Under the pieces are notes generated by a model, which saw nothing but the letters and a program-made list of their open reading frames with translations, was not told the origin of the DNA and ran no database searches. A stretch of DNA of 28,942 nucleotides, from the NCBI GenBank assembly GCA_021806765.1, contig JAJZQR010000031.1:1-28942 (forward strand). Reading direction: 5' to 3'. Shown in pieces: positions 17,851 to 25,626 of this stretch. Source of the stretch: Chloroflexota bacterium (lineage in GTDB: Bacteria > Chloroflexota > UBA6077). How positions within the stretch are numbered: the stretch's first letter is position 1; every line of letters begins with the position of its first letter. A program made the position numbers and the translations under genes.

Positions 17851-17890
17851 CGCCTCTCACCGAGATGCCACGCCCTCTCACCACTGTTCG
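17851..17890 (-). other. 5' arm of the pre-16S rRNA processing stem
   Basis: On the transcript strand it reads GTGGTGAGAGGGCGTGGC...GTGAGAGGCG and can pair with 16211-16248 across the whole 16S gene. It ends a few bases before the estimated 16S 5' end. Confidence 0.82.
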
Positions 17891-18221
17891 GCTGTTAAGG
17901 TTCGCGCCGGTCGCTCTCGCGACCCTCACGTCTTATGTCAAGAGCACATCCCGTGCCACCGGTTCCCTCTGCCGGCTCCCCCTTTCGGGGGATCTCGCCA
18001 CCCCCTTTCGGGGGCTCCTAACCACCGACCCGGTGGCGGGAATAACCACTGGGTCTCGCACATCACGTGCCACGACGGAGACCCGATGGCCGTACGAGAC
18101 TGTCCCGAAGCGGATCGAGACTCCACAGTGGCATGGTCGTTGCTCAGCAACTCCCAAGCCATCCGCGCCCAACTCGAACTGCGAGCTGACGGTTGATGGC
18201 TGATAGCTCGGAGCTTTGAAA
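17891..18221 (-). promoter_or_regulatory. rRNA leader/promoter region shared with a divergent BON gene
   Basis: About 330 bases without a gene. On the rRNA strand there is a TTGACA (17941-17936), a candidate -35, but no good -10 at the expected spacing. Downstream of it GGTCGC-GAGA-GCGACC (17909-17924) can form a tetraloop hairpin in the leader. Upstream are two identical hairpins of CCCCC-TTTC-GGGGG (17978-17991 and 18001-18014; GAAA tetraloops on the rRNA strand). At 18183-18210, next to the divergent BON gene, is another word-repeat hairpin (cgagct...agctcg). The promoter assignment is tentative; the hairpins are seen directly. Confidence 0.5.
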
Positions 18222-18917
18222 ATGCCCATGGCTGAAGGGTTTACGGACGACAGGATAGCCGGCGAGGTCCGAGAGGTTCTGGATCACGACTCACGCCTCC
18301 GGCCGGAGGGGATATCAATCCAGGTCCAGCGAGGCGTCGTCACCCTCACCGGGACGGTCGGCCGCCACCTGGACAAGATGGTGGCCGCCGAGGACACCTG
18401 GCGAATCAAGGGTGTGGTCGAGGTGAAGAACGGCCTCCAGGTGAAGCCCGACATCCTCCGCCCGTCCGAGCAGATCGCCGCGGACGTGGCGGCGGCTCTG
18501 ACCGCCAACCCGCGGGTGGACGATCGCAGCGTGGTGGTCAACGTGGCGGAGGGGATCGTACGACTGTCGGGAGCCGTCTCCAACGAGGCAGAGCGCAGGG
18601 CCGCCGAGGAGGAAGCGTGGCACACCGACGGGGTGGTGGACGTCTCCAACGAACTCACCATCTCCGTCGACCGGCGGCGTCCCGATCACGAGATCGAGCA
18701 GGACGTCAGGGCGGCCCTGGACAGCGACGCCCGCATATCCGACCCCACGCAGGTCAGCGCCAAGTCGGTGGCGGGCACGGTTCGACTGCAGGGCACCGTG
18801 GCCAGCGCCGAGGAGCGGCAGGCGGCGGAGAGAGACGCCTGGTACACGGCCGGCGTCGTCTACGTGGAGAACCTGCTGACCATCGCCGGACGGCGGCAGC
18901 GGCCGGCAGCGGCGTAA
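18222..18917 (+). CDS. Protein with three BON domains (second copy in window)
   Basis: A 231-residue protein. ATG 18222 is preferred over TTG 18216 and ATG 18228 because GGAG lies eight bases before it. It is almost entirely three BON modules at about 8-75, 85-150 and 160-225. Each contains the strand V-x-L-x-G-x-V (RGVVTLTGTVGR; EGIVRLSGAVSN; AGTVRLQGTVAS), then an E-x-x-A-A-E/R-x-x-A-W helix and G-V-V-x-V-x-N/E-x-L. The Trp in each repeat helix (TW, AW, AW) is well kept, suggesting recent internal duplication. It is unlike the three-BON protein at 9.6 kb, which has a long N-terminus. No signal peptide. It is transcribed divergently from the rRNA operon. Confidence 0.88.
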   Translation: MPMAEGFTDDRIAGEVREVLDHDSRLRPEGISIQVQRGVVTLTGTVGRHLDKMVAAEDTWRIKGVVEVKNGLQVKPDILRPSEQIAADVAAALTANPRVDDRSVVVNVAEGIVRLSGAVSNEAERRAAEEEAWHTDGVVDVSNELTISVDRRRPDHEIEQDVRAALDSDARISDPTQVSAKSVAGTVRLQGTVASAEERQAAERDAWYTAGVVYVENLLTIAGRRQRPAAA

Positions 18918-18944
18918 CGCTGGAAGGAACTCAGAGAAATGCAG

Positions 18945-19013
18945 GGCAGGGGCTCGTCCCCTGCCGCCCGACGGGGACAGACAACGGTGTAGGGCAGGGG
19001 CTTGTCCCCTGCC
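18945..19013. repeat. Tandem pair of GGCAGGGGCT-type palindromes
   Basis: Two near-identical hairpins, 18945-18965 and 18993-19013, each with arms GGCAGGGGC/T and G/ACCCCTGCC, separated by 27 bases; the second is preceded by GTAG. They lie between the BON gene and dCTP deaminase and belong to the same style of compact palindromes seen at 9.08-9.22 kb. Confidence 0.85.
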
Positions 19014-19077
19014 GCCGCTACCACACAAGGCCCTGCCCTACCCTCCCCGGAACCGGCGACAAGCAAAGGAACCAGAG

Positions 19078-19590
19078 ATGGCAGTGCTAACCCACGACGA
19101 GATCCTGAGGCTGATCCGGGAGGGGACCATCCAGATAGAGCCCTTCTTCGAGGATCAGGTGGGCCCGGCCTCCGTGGATCTCCACCTGAACAACAAGTTC
19201 CGGGTCTTCCGGGCCCTGCCCCACATCCACCCGGTCACTGAAGACGCCAGCTTCGAGGACGTCACGGAGCTGATCGAGGTGGACGACCACCTGCTGCTGA
19301 TGCCGGGGCAGGCCGTCCACGGGATCACTGTGGAGCGGATAACCCTTCCGGACAACCTGTGCGGGTGGCTGGAGGGGCGGAGCCGCTTCGCGCGGGTGGG
19401 ATTGATGGTCCACATGACGGCCAGCTTCATGCAGCCGGGCATCTCCAACAAGCAGGTGCTGGAGATGATCAACGTGGGGCCGGTCCCCCTGGCCATCTAC
19501 CCCGGCACCGCCATCTGCCAGTTCATCTTCGAGGAGTGTAAGGGGCGCGCCCACTACCACGGCCGCTTCGAGAACCAGGTGATGCCCTGA
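19078..19590 (+). CDS. dcd: dCTP deaminase (Dcd/dUTPase-fold)
   Basis: A 170-residue enzyme that deaminates dCTP to dUTP in thymidylate synthesis (some homologues go on to dUMP). Family marks: the start MAVLTHDEILRLIREGTIQI, a VGPASVDLHL strand at 28-37, the substrate loop EGRSRFARVGLMVHMTASFM at 99-118, the catalytic Glu129 in KQVLEMIN, and the C-terminal 'YPGTAICQFIFEE' strand. The usual G-R-S-S loop reads G-R-S-R here and the common D-P-G is Q-P-G at 119-121, so the enzyme is a divergent member. Length is near the archaeal/bacterial norm. It lies 160 bases after the BON gene and convergent to tctA. Confidence 0.88.
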   Translation: MAVLTHDEILRLIREGTIQIEPFFEDQVGPASVDLHLNNKFRVFRALPHIHPVTEDASFEDVTELIEVDDHLLLMPGQAVHGITVERITLPDNLCGWLEGRSRFARVGLMVHMTASFMQPGISNKQVLEMINVGPVPLAIYPGTAICQFIFEECKGRAHYHGRFENQVMP

Positions 19591-19595
19591 CTGGA

Positions 19596-19725
19596 CGGGG
19601 AGACGGGGAGACACGGGGAGGAGAAACAGGATAGACAGGACATTCAGAATAAGAACCGGTTCCTATCCTGTCTATCCTGTCCATCCTGTTTGGTCCATCT
19701 CCGTGTCGCCGTGTCCCCGCGTCTG
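19596..19725. repeat. Word-repeat hairpin between convergent dcd and tctA
   Basis: The left half has GGGGAGACACGGGGAGG and ACAGGATAGACAGGACA. The right half has TCCTGTCTATCCTGTCCATC and CCGTGTCGCCGTGTCCCCG. The halves pair into a long imperfect stem that could act as a terminator region for both genes. Confidence 0.8.
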
Positions 19726-19728
19726 CGG

Positions 19729-21228
19729 CTATACCGTCGCGGCCTTCTTCCGGCCCCTGCTCATCAGCTTCGGGAATAGCGGCGACAGCCAGATGGCTAT
19801 GGTGATCAGCCCCAGCACCGCCGCGACCGGCCGGCTGAAGAAGAGGGTCATGTCCCAGTTAGTCTTGATCATGCTGAACATGAAGTTCTTCTCTAGAATG
19901 GGCCCCAGCACCAGCCCCAACACCACCGGCGCCACCGGCACCCCATTGACCTCCAGGTAATACCCCACCACCCCCATGGCCAGCATCACCCCCACGTCGA
20001 AGAGGGAGTTGTTGATGGCGAAGGCGCCCACGATGCAGAACATCACGATGGCAGGGAGCAGGACGTTCCGCGGCACCTTCAGGATGTAGGTCGACCCCTT
20101 GATGGCCAGGTAGCCGAATATGACCATCAGGATGTTCGCCAGGATGAAGGAGAAGTAGACCGCGTAGATGATATCCGGGTGCTCGTCGAAGATGGACGGT
20201 CCGGGTCGCAGCCCCTTCATGAACAGCACGCCGATGACTATAGCCGTGATGGAGTCGCCGGGGATGCCGAACACCAGGGCAGGCACCCAGGCGCCGCCGA
20301 GAGCCGAGTTATTCGCGGTTCCGGCATCCACGATGGGCTCGATATGTCCGGTGCCGAACTTCTCCGGCTCCTTGGTTCGCTGGCGAGAGATAGCAGTGGC
20401 CAGCCACGCGGCGATGTCGGCGCCTGCCCCAGGCATGATGCCGACAATCACCCCGAGGATACCCGAGCGCAGCATGTTGCCCCTGTATCGCCATAGCGTC
20501 CTGGAAACCCCATGGAAGATGTTCTCAGCCTTAACCTTGACCGGCTTGAAGGTCACATCCCCGTCCAGCACGTTGCGGATGACCTCCGCCACCCCGAAGA
20601 GACCGATCATGGCGGGAATGAAGTCGATGCCGTTCAGCAGTTCGATCTCACCGAAGGTGAAACGGGGATAACCCAGGGTGATGTCGAGCCCGACCGTGGA
20701 AAACAGCAGCCCCAGCAGCACAGCAATCCCGGCCTTGGCCTGGGACTCCGAGGCCACCATGATGGTGGCGGACAGACCCATGGCAGCCATCCAGAAGTAC
20801 TCGAAGGAGGTGAACTGCAGCGCCACCTCCGCCAGCAGTGAGGCCGCCACCATCAGGCAGATGGCCCCGCCGAGGCCGCCGATGGCCGAGCTGACCATGT
20901 CGACCCCCAGGACCAGTTCCCCCTGGCCCCTCTGGGTCATCTTGTAGGACTCGTCCGTGTAGGCCGCGGAGGCAGGCGTGCCCGGTATGCGTACCAGGGC
21001 GGCCGGGATATCCCCCGCGAAGATCGCCATGGCCGACACCGTAACCATAGCGACCAGGGCTGGAATGGGGTCCATGAAGAAGGTAAAGGGCACCAGGAGG
21101 GCGACCGCCATAGTGGCAGTGAGACCGGGGATGGCGCCGAAGAGCAAGCCCAGTACCGACGCTAGAATGATGGTGATGATTATGGTGGGATCCGCCAGAT
21201 GGCTGATCCCGCTCAGGGCAGCCTCCAT
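19729..21228 (-). CDS. tctA: Tripartite tricarboxylate transporter, large permease subunit TctA
   Basis: A 499-residue polytopic membrane protein from ATG 21228 (GGGAGG nine bases upstream), one base after the tctB stop. It has about 11-12 hydrophobic segments. Typical TctA blocks are visible: 'FGAIPGLTATMAVALLVPFT' near the N-terminus, 'GDIPAALVRIPGTPASAAYT', 'GIMPGAGADIAAWLATAISR', and 'GIPGDSITAIVIGVLFMKGL'. The paired G-x-x-P-G loops are the duplicated half-site signature of this family. It carries out cation-coupled uptake of citrate-like or other carboxylates delivered by TctC-type binding proteins. Substrate is not predictable. It ends in a basic RGRKKAA tail. Confidence 0.95.
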   Translation of the reverse strand: MEAALSGISHLADPTIIITIILASVLGLLFGAIPGLTATMAVALLVPFTFFMDPIPALVAMVTVSAMAIFAGDIPAALVRIPGTPASAAYTDESYKMTQRGQGELVLGVDMVSSAIGGLGGAICLMVAASLLAEVALQFTSFEYFWMAAMGLSATIMVASESQAKAGIAVLLGLLFSTVGLDITLGYPRFTFGEIELLNGIDFIPAMIGLFGVAEVIRNVLDGDVTFKPVKVKAENIFHGVSRTLWRYRGNMLRSGILGVIVGIMPGAGADIAAWLATAISRQRTKEPEKFGTGHIEPIVDAGTANNSALGGAWVPALVFGIPGDSITAIVIGVLFMKGLRPGPSIFDEHPDIIYAVYFSFILANILMVIFGYLAIKGSTYILKVPRNVLLPAIVMFCIVGAFAINNSLFDVGVMLAMGVVGYYLEVNGVPVAPVVLGLVLGPILEKNFMFSMIKTNWDMTLFFSRPVAAVLGLITIAIWLSPLFPKLMSRGRKKAATV

Positions 21229-21229
21229 G

Positions 21230-21676
21230 TCACCCTCCCAGGATACCAGGCGGTAGTGGAACTCGAAGCACCTTCTCGAAGAGCGCCATGCTGAACAGAG
21301 CTACGGCCACGGCGGCCGGCAATGCGACCCGAAGGCGGGCCTTCAGCATCAGCATCAAGCCGAGGAGGATGAGAGTAGCCGTGATCAAGAAGCCCAACGT
21401 ATGCGCGAAGGCCACATATAGGGCGATGCCCACCAGCACCCCGCCGGCCTTGAGGATCGCTACCGATTCGTAGTGATTCTCCTCTCCCCCATGAGGTCGC
21501 GCGGATTGCACGATAACGATGATCCCAAAGATGACCAGCAGCACCCCAAGGATCTGGGGAAAGAGGGCCGGCCCAGGCGATCCATCGGCCATCTTCGGGA
21601 AGCTCAGGGTATCCAGGAAAGCGGCCGCGCCCAAGATAGCGGCCCCGCCCCCCAGAACTGTGTCAGAAAGCTTCAT
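21230..21676 (-). CDS. tctB: Tripartite tricarboxylate transporter, small permease subunit TctB
   Basis: A 148-residue membrane protein from ATG 21676 (GGGAG eight bases upstream; an upstream in-frame Met lies within a palindrome and is rejected). It shows the four-helix pattern of TctB: 'VLGGGAAILGAAAFLDTLSF', 'FPQILGVLLVIFGIIVIVQS', 'GVLVGIALYVAFAHTLGFLI' and 'ALPAAVAVALFSMALFEKVL'. The P-G-P-A-L-F-P segment between helices 1 and 2 is characteristic. It pairs with TctA, whose start is one base past its stop. Confidence 0.92.
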   Translation of the reverse strand: MKLSDTVLGGGAAILGAAAFLDTLSFPKMADGSPGPALFPQILGVLLVIFGIIVIVQSARPHGGEENHYESVAILKAGGVLVGIALYVAFAHTLGFLITATLILLGLMLMLKARLRVALPAAVAVALFSMALFEKVLRVPLPPGILGG

Positions 21677-21740
21677 CCTAGTTCTCCCAGCCGACCAGTC
21701 CGAATATCTAAGAAACACTCCAGCGAAACCGTGGTCCTCT

Positions 21741-21780
21741 CGCCGGGCCGTGGCAAGGAGTTCCTTGCCACGGCCCGGCG
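21741..21780. repeat. Perfect 19-bp-arm palindrome between tctC and tctB
   Basis: CGCCGGGCCGTGGCAAGGA (21741-21759) and its exact reverse complement (21762-21780) are separated by two bases. The hairpin lies between a highly expressed-type binding-protein gene and the membrane genes, a usual place for differential-stability stems. Confidence 0.9.
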
Positions 21781-21802
21781 ACACGAAGGCGAGCCTCTCG
21801 CC

Positions 21803-22900
21803 TTAGCTGGCCAGCCCGACGTCCTTCATCGTCTGGCCGAGGGTCTTGTCCGTGTCGGTCATCAACTGGCCGAAATCCTTGGCGTTTCGATACTGAACCC
21901 CGAAGCCGTTCTTGCTCATAAAGTCCTTGAACTCGGCCGAATCGACCGCCCTCTTCAGGGCCGACTCGTAGGTGGCCACGATCTCGGGCTTGGTGTTCAG
22001 GGGCAAGCCGAATCCGCGCCAAACGCCCATCACGTAGTTGATCCCCTGCTCCTTCAGAGTCGGGACCTCGGAGAAGCGCGGATCGCGATTCTCTCCCATG
22101 ATGGCGAGGGCCTTCACCTTCTTGGAGTCGATCAACGACACCCCTTCTGGCAGGCTGGCGGGAACGACCTGAACGCCGCCGGCCAGCAACTCCTGGAGGC
22201 CTGGAGCCGCACCATCGGAAGGCACGAAGGCGATGGCATCGGGAGCCAGGCCAACGCTCTTCAGCATTCCGGCCAGCGCCAGGTGCCAGATGCCGCCCTT
22301 GCCGGTGCCGGAAGCCTTCAGCTTGCCGGGGTTCGCCTTGGCCTCGTCGAGCAGATCCTTCACCTTCTGCCACTTGGCGTCGGCTTTCACCTGGACACCG
22401 GCCGGGTCGAAGTTGACCTGCCCGATCGGCACGAAGTCCTTGGGGGCCACCTGGGCGAGCCCCTGCCAGTGCATCATAGCGATCTCGATGGTTATGATGG
22501 TGAAGGTGTAGCCATCCGGCTCGGCGGTGGCGCCGGCGGTGTGTCCCACAGCCCCCGACCCGCCGGTGCGGTTGACCACGTTGACCGGCTGGCCAAAGTC
22601 CTTCTCCAGAAGAGTTCCCACGATGCGGGCTATGCGATCGGTACCTCCGCCAGCGGCCCAGGCGCAGATCATGGTCACAGGGCGGGTAGGCTTCCAGGCC
22701 GCAGCGGCGGCGGGAGCAGCGGTTGCCGCTGCAGCGGGCGCAGCGGCGGCGGGTGCCGCGGTGGCGGCCGGCGCGGCGGCCTTTGCCGCGGTTGGCTGGG
22801 CAGCGGGTTGAGAGGCTTGGCCGCAACCGGCCAGAATGACTCCCCCGCTCCCCAGGGCTAGTAGCCGCATGAAATCGCGACGTGTCAACGAACGCTTCAC
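21803..22900 (-). CDS. tctC: Tripartite tricarboxylate transporter binding protein TctC (copy 1), Tat lipoprotein
   Basis: A 365-residue extracytoplasmic solute receptor. GTG 22900 is chosen because GGAGG lies six bases upstream; TTG 22903 would be only three bases away. The N-terminus has a twin-arginine motif (LTRRDFMRLLALG, Arg7-Arg8) and a lipobox LAGC (Cys26), then a ~45-residue Ala/Pro/Thr linker. The mature domain starts 'KPTRPVTMICAWAAGGGTDR', the family's ligand-binding opening, and contains VVNRTGGSGAVGHTAGA and ASGTGKGG. Anchored outside the membrane, it delivers ligand to TctBA. It is closely similar along its length to the next gene, evidence of tandem duplication. Confidence 0.94.
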   Translation of the reverse strand: MKRSLTRRDFMRLLALGSGGVILAGCGQASQPAAQPTAAKAAAPAATAAPAAAAPAAAATAAPAAAAAWKPTRPVTMICAWAAGGGTDRIARIVGTLLEKDFGQPVNVVNRTGGSGAVGHTAGATAEPDGYTFTIITIEIAMMHWQGLAQVAPKDFVPIGQVNFDPAGVQVKADAKWQKVKDLLDEAKANPGKLKASGTGKGGIWHLALAGMLKSVGLAPDAIAFVPSDGAAPGLQELLAGGVQVVPASLPEGVSLIDSKKVKALAIMGENRDPRFSEVPTLKEQGINYVMGVWRGFGLPLNTKPEIVATYESALKRAVDSAEFKDFMSKNGFGVQYRNAKDFGQLMTDTDKTLGQTMKDVGLAS

Positions 22901-22942
22901 CAATAACCTCCGAAATCTCGATCCACGAAGATTTATGCCTCG

Positions 22943-22976
22943 GGGCGGATCTCGCGGGTACCCGCGAGATCCGCCC
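22943..22976. repeat. Perfect 34-bp palindrome between the two tctC copies
   Basis: Half-site GGGCGGATCTCGCGGGT (22943-22959) is followed directly by its reverse complement. It lies 42 bases upstream of the copy-1 start, so it could set relative expression of the two receptors. Confidence 0.9.
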
Positions 22977-22985
22977 TGGGTGCCG

Positions 22986-24080
22986 TTACTTGATGAGCCC
23001 GGTCTCCTTCATGATCTTGCCCATGGTATCGTCGTTCTCGTCCATGAACTGACCGAACTCCTTGGAGCCGCGCCACTTCATGCCGAAGCTGCCCTTGTTC
23101 ATGAAATCCTTGAACTCGGTCGAGTCGAACACCTTCTTGACCGCGCTCTCGTAGAAAGCCGCGATCTCGGACTTGGTGTTCTTCGGGAGACCGAAGCCTC
23201 GCCAGGCGCCCATCACCCAGTTGATGCCCTGCTCCTTGATGGTCGGGACGTCGGCGAAGTTGGGCAGCCTGTCATCCGCCATGATGCCCAGCGCCTTGAC
23301 CTTCTTGGCCTCGATCAGAGATCGCCCTTCGGGCAGGCTGGCGGTGACCACCTGGATGCCGCCGGAGATCAACTCCTGCAGGGCAGGTGCTGCCCCTTCG
23401 GAAGGCACCCACGGAATGGCATCTACCGAAATGCCGGCGGTCTTCAACATTCCTGCCCGGGCCAGGTCCCAGATGCCGCCCTTACCCGTGCCGGATGCCT
23501 TCAGCTTGCCGGGATTAGCCTTGGCGTCGTCCAGCAGCTCCTTCACCGTCTTCCAGGTGGCGTCGGCCTTCACCTGAACGCCCGCAGCGTCGAAGTTAAC
23601 CTGGCCGATGGGAGTGAAATCCTTGGGTCCCACCTGGGCCAGACCCATCCAGTGCATCATGGCGATCTCGACGGTGACGATGGTGAAGGTGTATCCATCG
23701 GGATCGGCCGTCGCACCCGCCGTGTGGCCCACTGCACCTCCGCCGCCGGTACGGTTCACCACGTTGACCGGCTGGCCGAATTCCTTCTCCAGCAGAGTCC
23801 CCACCATGCGAGCCACCTGGTCGGTACCTCCACCCGCCGCCCAGGGGCAGATGAGGGTCACGGGCCGGGTCGGCTTGAAGGTAGCTGCTGCGGCCGCCGG
23901 CGCGGAAGTAGCAGCGGGCGCCGCGGCAGCAGGGGCGGAGGTGGCCGCGGGAGCTGCCGCTTTGGCAGCGGTAGGCTGGGCCGCCGGTTGAGAGGCCTGG
24001 CTGCAGCCTGCCAGCAAGATGCCTCCTGATCCCAGGGCCAGCAGACGCATGAAGTCGCGACGTGTCATCGAGTCCTTCAT
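22986..24080 (-). CDS. tctC: Tripartite tricarboxylate transporter binding protein TctC (copy 2), Tat lipoprotein
   Basis: A 364-residue paralogue of the next gene in the operon. ATG 24080 has AGGAGG six bases upstream. The signal region is almost identical (MTRRDFMRLLALGSGGILLA, lipobox LAGC, Cys26). It is followed by an Ala-Pro-Ala linker with a Ser variant, then FKPTRPVTLICPWAAGGGTD and the rest of the Bug/TctC fold. Differences between copies cluster in the middle (for example 'SEGAAPALQELISGGIQVVT' here against SDGAAPGLQELLAGGVQVVP), so the two may bind related but distinct carboxylates. It is first in the operon; the order is tctC2-tctC1-tctB-tctA. Confidence 0.94.
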   Translation of the reverse strand: MKDSMTRRDFMRLLALGSGGILLAGCSQASQPAAQPTAAKAAAPAATSAPAAAAPAATSAPAAAAATFKPTRPVTLICPWAAGGGTDQVARMVGTLLEKEFGQPVNVVNRTGGGGAVGHTAGATADPDGYTFTIVTVEIAMMHWMGLAQVGPKDFTPIGQVNFDAAGVQVKADATWKTVKELLDDAKANPGKLKASGTGKGGIWDLARAGMLKTAGISVDAIPWVPSEGAAPALQELISGGIQVVTASLPEGRSLIEAKKVKALGIMADDRLPNFADVPTIKEQGINWVMGAWRGFGLPKNTKSEIAAFYESAVKKVFDSTEFKDFMNKGSFGMKWRGSKEFGQFMDENDDTMGKIMKETGLIK

Positions 24081-24907
24081 CGGTAACCTCCTCATGGGAT
24101 ATCGGCATAATCCGACTGTAACGCGGCAATGACTACCAAGGCTGGCTTACCAGGGACGAGACCGAGACCAAGCCGAGAAACCACTTCGGCACCAAATCGG
24201 GGGGGAGCGAGGGGGGCAAAACCCTTCCATGTCCCTCATCTCGTCAGATACCTGGACCATCCGCCGTCGGGACCTCCCAAGGGAAATGGATACACAAGAG
24301 AGGTACGGCTGACTCCCAGCTAGGGAAAGAAGAGATGTGCGGCCCTGCGGGAACGATGACGGCTTCGTCTCGATCGGGATGTAGGTTGCCCAGATGACTC
24401 TAGCAGGTTCGCCTGCGGCGGTCAACCGAGACATTCAGGGACTGAAATTACACCATAAGGGAGCGTCTTGGCGACGGCCGCAGGAAGGAATCCTTTGTAG
24501 GGGTGGGGCACCCCATCGTCATTCCCGCGAAAGCGGGAATCCATTAACCACGCCGGGAGGCTGGATCCCCGCTTCCGCGGGAATGACGGTTTCCAGGCAG
24601 CCGTCCCCAAGTTGCTGACACATCCCTTCACCCTTATCAAGCCCGCTTCCCCTTATGGTGCAATCTCAGTTCAGGGAGATCATCCCCCTCAGAGGGATGG
24701 TTACATCGCCCTTCCCGGCCTCCATCCGGCTATCCAGATGGACAGGCCGGAACTCAGCCGGTACAATCGCCTCGGAAGCCTTTCCCCGTCGAGCCCCGCG
24801 ACGAAACCCCGCGCTCCCCAGGCCCGGAATGGGAATGAACACCCGTTGGTGACTCAAAGGCCGGTCCCTTGCGAGCCGGCACATCTCGAACAAGAGAGGA
24901 GTTGAGG
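24081..24907. other. Long intergenic region between tctC2 and the RraA-like gene, with a repeat element
   Basis: About 830 bases with no convincing gene. Short frames here lack start signals and family similarity. It must contain the promoters for the tct operon (minus) and the RraA-like gene (plus). A repeat element lies at 24517-24588: CGTCATTCCCGCGAAAGCGG... opens it and ...GCTTCCGCGGGAATGACG closes it, as inverted 27-base ends, each a hairpin. Immediately left is a small GGGTGGGGCACCCC palindrome with GTAG in front. Confidence 0.7.
24517..24588. repeat. CGTCATTCCCGC-type inverted-repeat element
   Basis: The outer inverted repeats 24517-24543 and 24562-24588 match with few differences, and each contains an inner hairpin (ATTCCCGC-GAAA-GCGGGAAT on the left). 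The 18-base centre is unrelated. The same architecture, with CGTCACCCCCGC ends, occurs at 9365-9468. ATTCCCGC/GCGGGAAT repeats are a known widespread intergenic type in bacteria. Confidence 0.85.
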
Positions 24908-25570
24908 GTGGACAAGTTCGACCAAGCGTACTACGACCAGATCGGCGAGAAATTGTACACGGCTGTCCTGGCCGACGTCATGGATGGGCTGGGCTACCGC
25001 AACCAGGTGATGCGCTACGACATCCGCCCCCTGTATCCAGAAGCCAGGGTGGTGGGCAGAGCCGCCACCATGCTGGGGGTCCAGGCCTACACGGTCCCCG
25101 AAGAGCCTTACATGCTGGAGCTAGAGCTACTGGACAGCCTGAAAGCCGGCGAGGTGGTGGTGTGCACCATCCAGGGCGCGCCCACCTCCTCCGTCTGGGG
25201 CGAGCTACTCAGCACCCACACTCGGGCCCGAGGGGGCCGAGGCGCGATCCTCGACGGGATGACCCGGGACGCCTGGGGCATCATCGAGATGAAGTTCCCC
25301 GTCTTCGCCACGGGTCTGACGCCGGCCGACTCCAAGGGCCGGTGCGAGATCGTCGCCATCCGAAAGCCCATCGAGGTGGGAGGCGTGCTGGTTCAGGACG
25401 GGGACCTGGTGGTAGCCGACCAGGACGGCTGCCTGGCCGTGCCTCAAGCGGTCGAGGACGAAGCCATCCGGCTGGCCATGCAGAAGGTGTCCGACGAGAA
25501 CCAGGTGCGCGATCTGTTGAGCCGGGGGGCCAGCATTCGCCAGGTGTTCCGGGACTACGGGATCCTGTAG
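24908..25570 (+). CDS. RraA-like / 4-hydroxy-4-methyl-2-oxoglutarate aldolase family protein
   Basis: A 220-residue protein from GTG 24908 (AGGAG eight bases upstream). It has the RraA fold marks: an N-terminal helix 'YTAVLADVMDGLGYRNQVMR', 'ARVVGRAATMLGVQAYTV', the substrate/metal loop 'GELLSTHTRARGGRGAILDG' and M-T-R-D with Arg120-Asp121, then 'GVLVQDGDLVVADQDGCLAV'. Members with the G-x20-R-D motif are divalent-metal aldolases/decarboxylases (HMG aldolase, oxaloacetate decarboxylase); true RraA inhibits RNase E. The R-D pair favours an enzyme here. A carboxylate-uptake operon (tct) lies across the intergenic region and would fit a carboxylate substrate, but that is context only. Confidence 0.85.
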   Translation: MDKFDQAYYDQIGEKLYTAVLADVMDGLGYRNQVMRYDIRPLYPEARVVGRAATMLGVQAYTVPEEPYMLELELLDSLKAGEVVVCTIQGAPTSSVWGELLSTHTRARGGRGAILDGMTRDAWGIIEMKFPVFATGLTPADSKGRCEIVAIRKPIEVGGVLVQDGDLVVADQDGCLAVPQAVEDEAIRLAMQKVSDENQVRDLLSRGASIRQVFRDYGIL

Positions 25571-25626
25571 TCCTCAAGCCCCTCATCACGGCAAAGAAAC
25601 GGAAAGAAGAGCAGGATAGACGGGAA

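Noticed and set aside
17936..17941. TTGACA as a definite -35 of the rRNA promoter
   Set aside because: No acceptable -10 lies 16-19 bases downstream on that strand, so it is kept only as a tentative element.
24147..24434. A 95-codon minus-strand frame upstream of tctC2
   Set aside because: Composition is Arg/Ser/Pro-rich with no motif and no start signal; it probably overlaps the tct promoter region.
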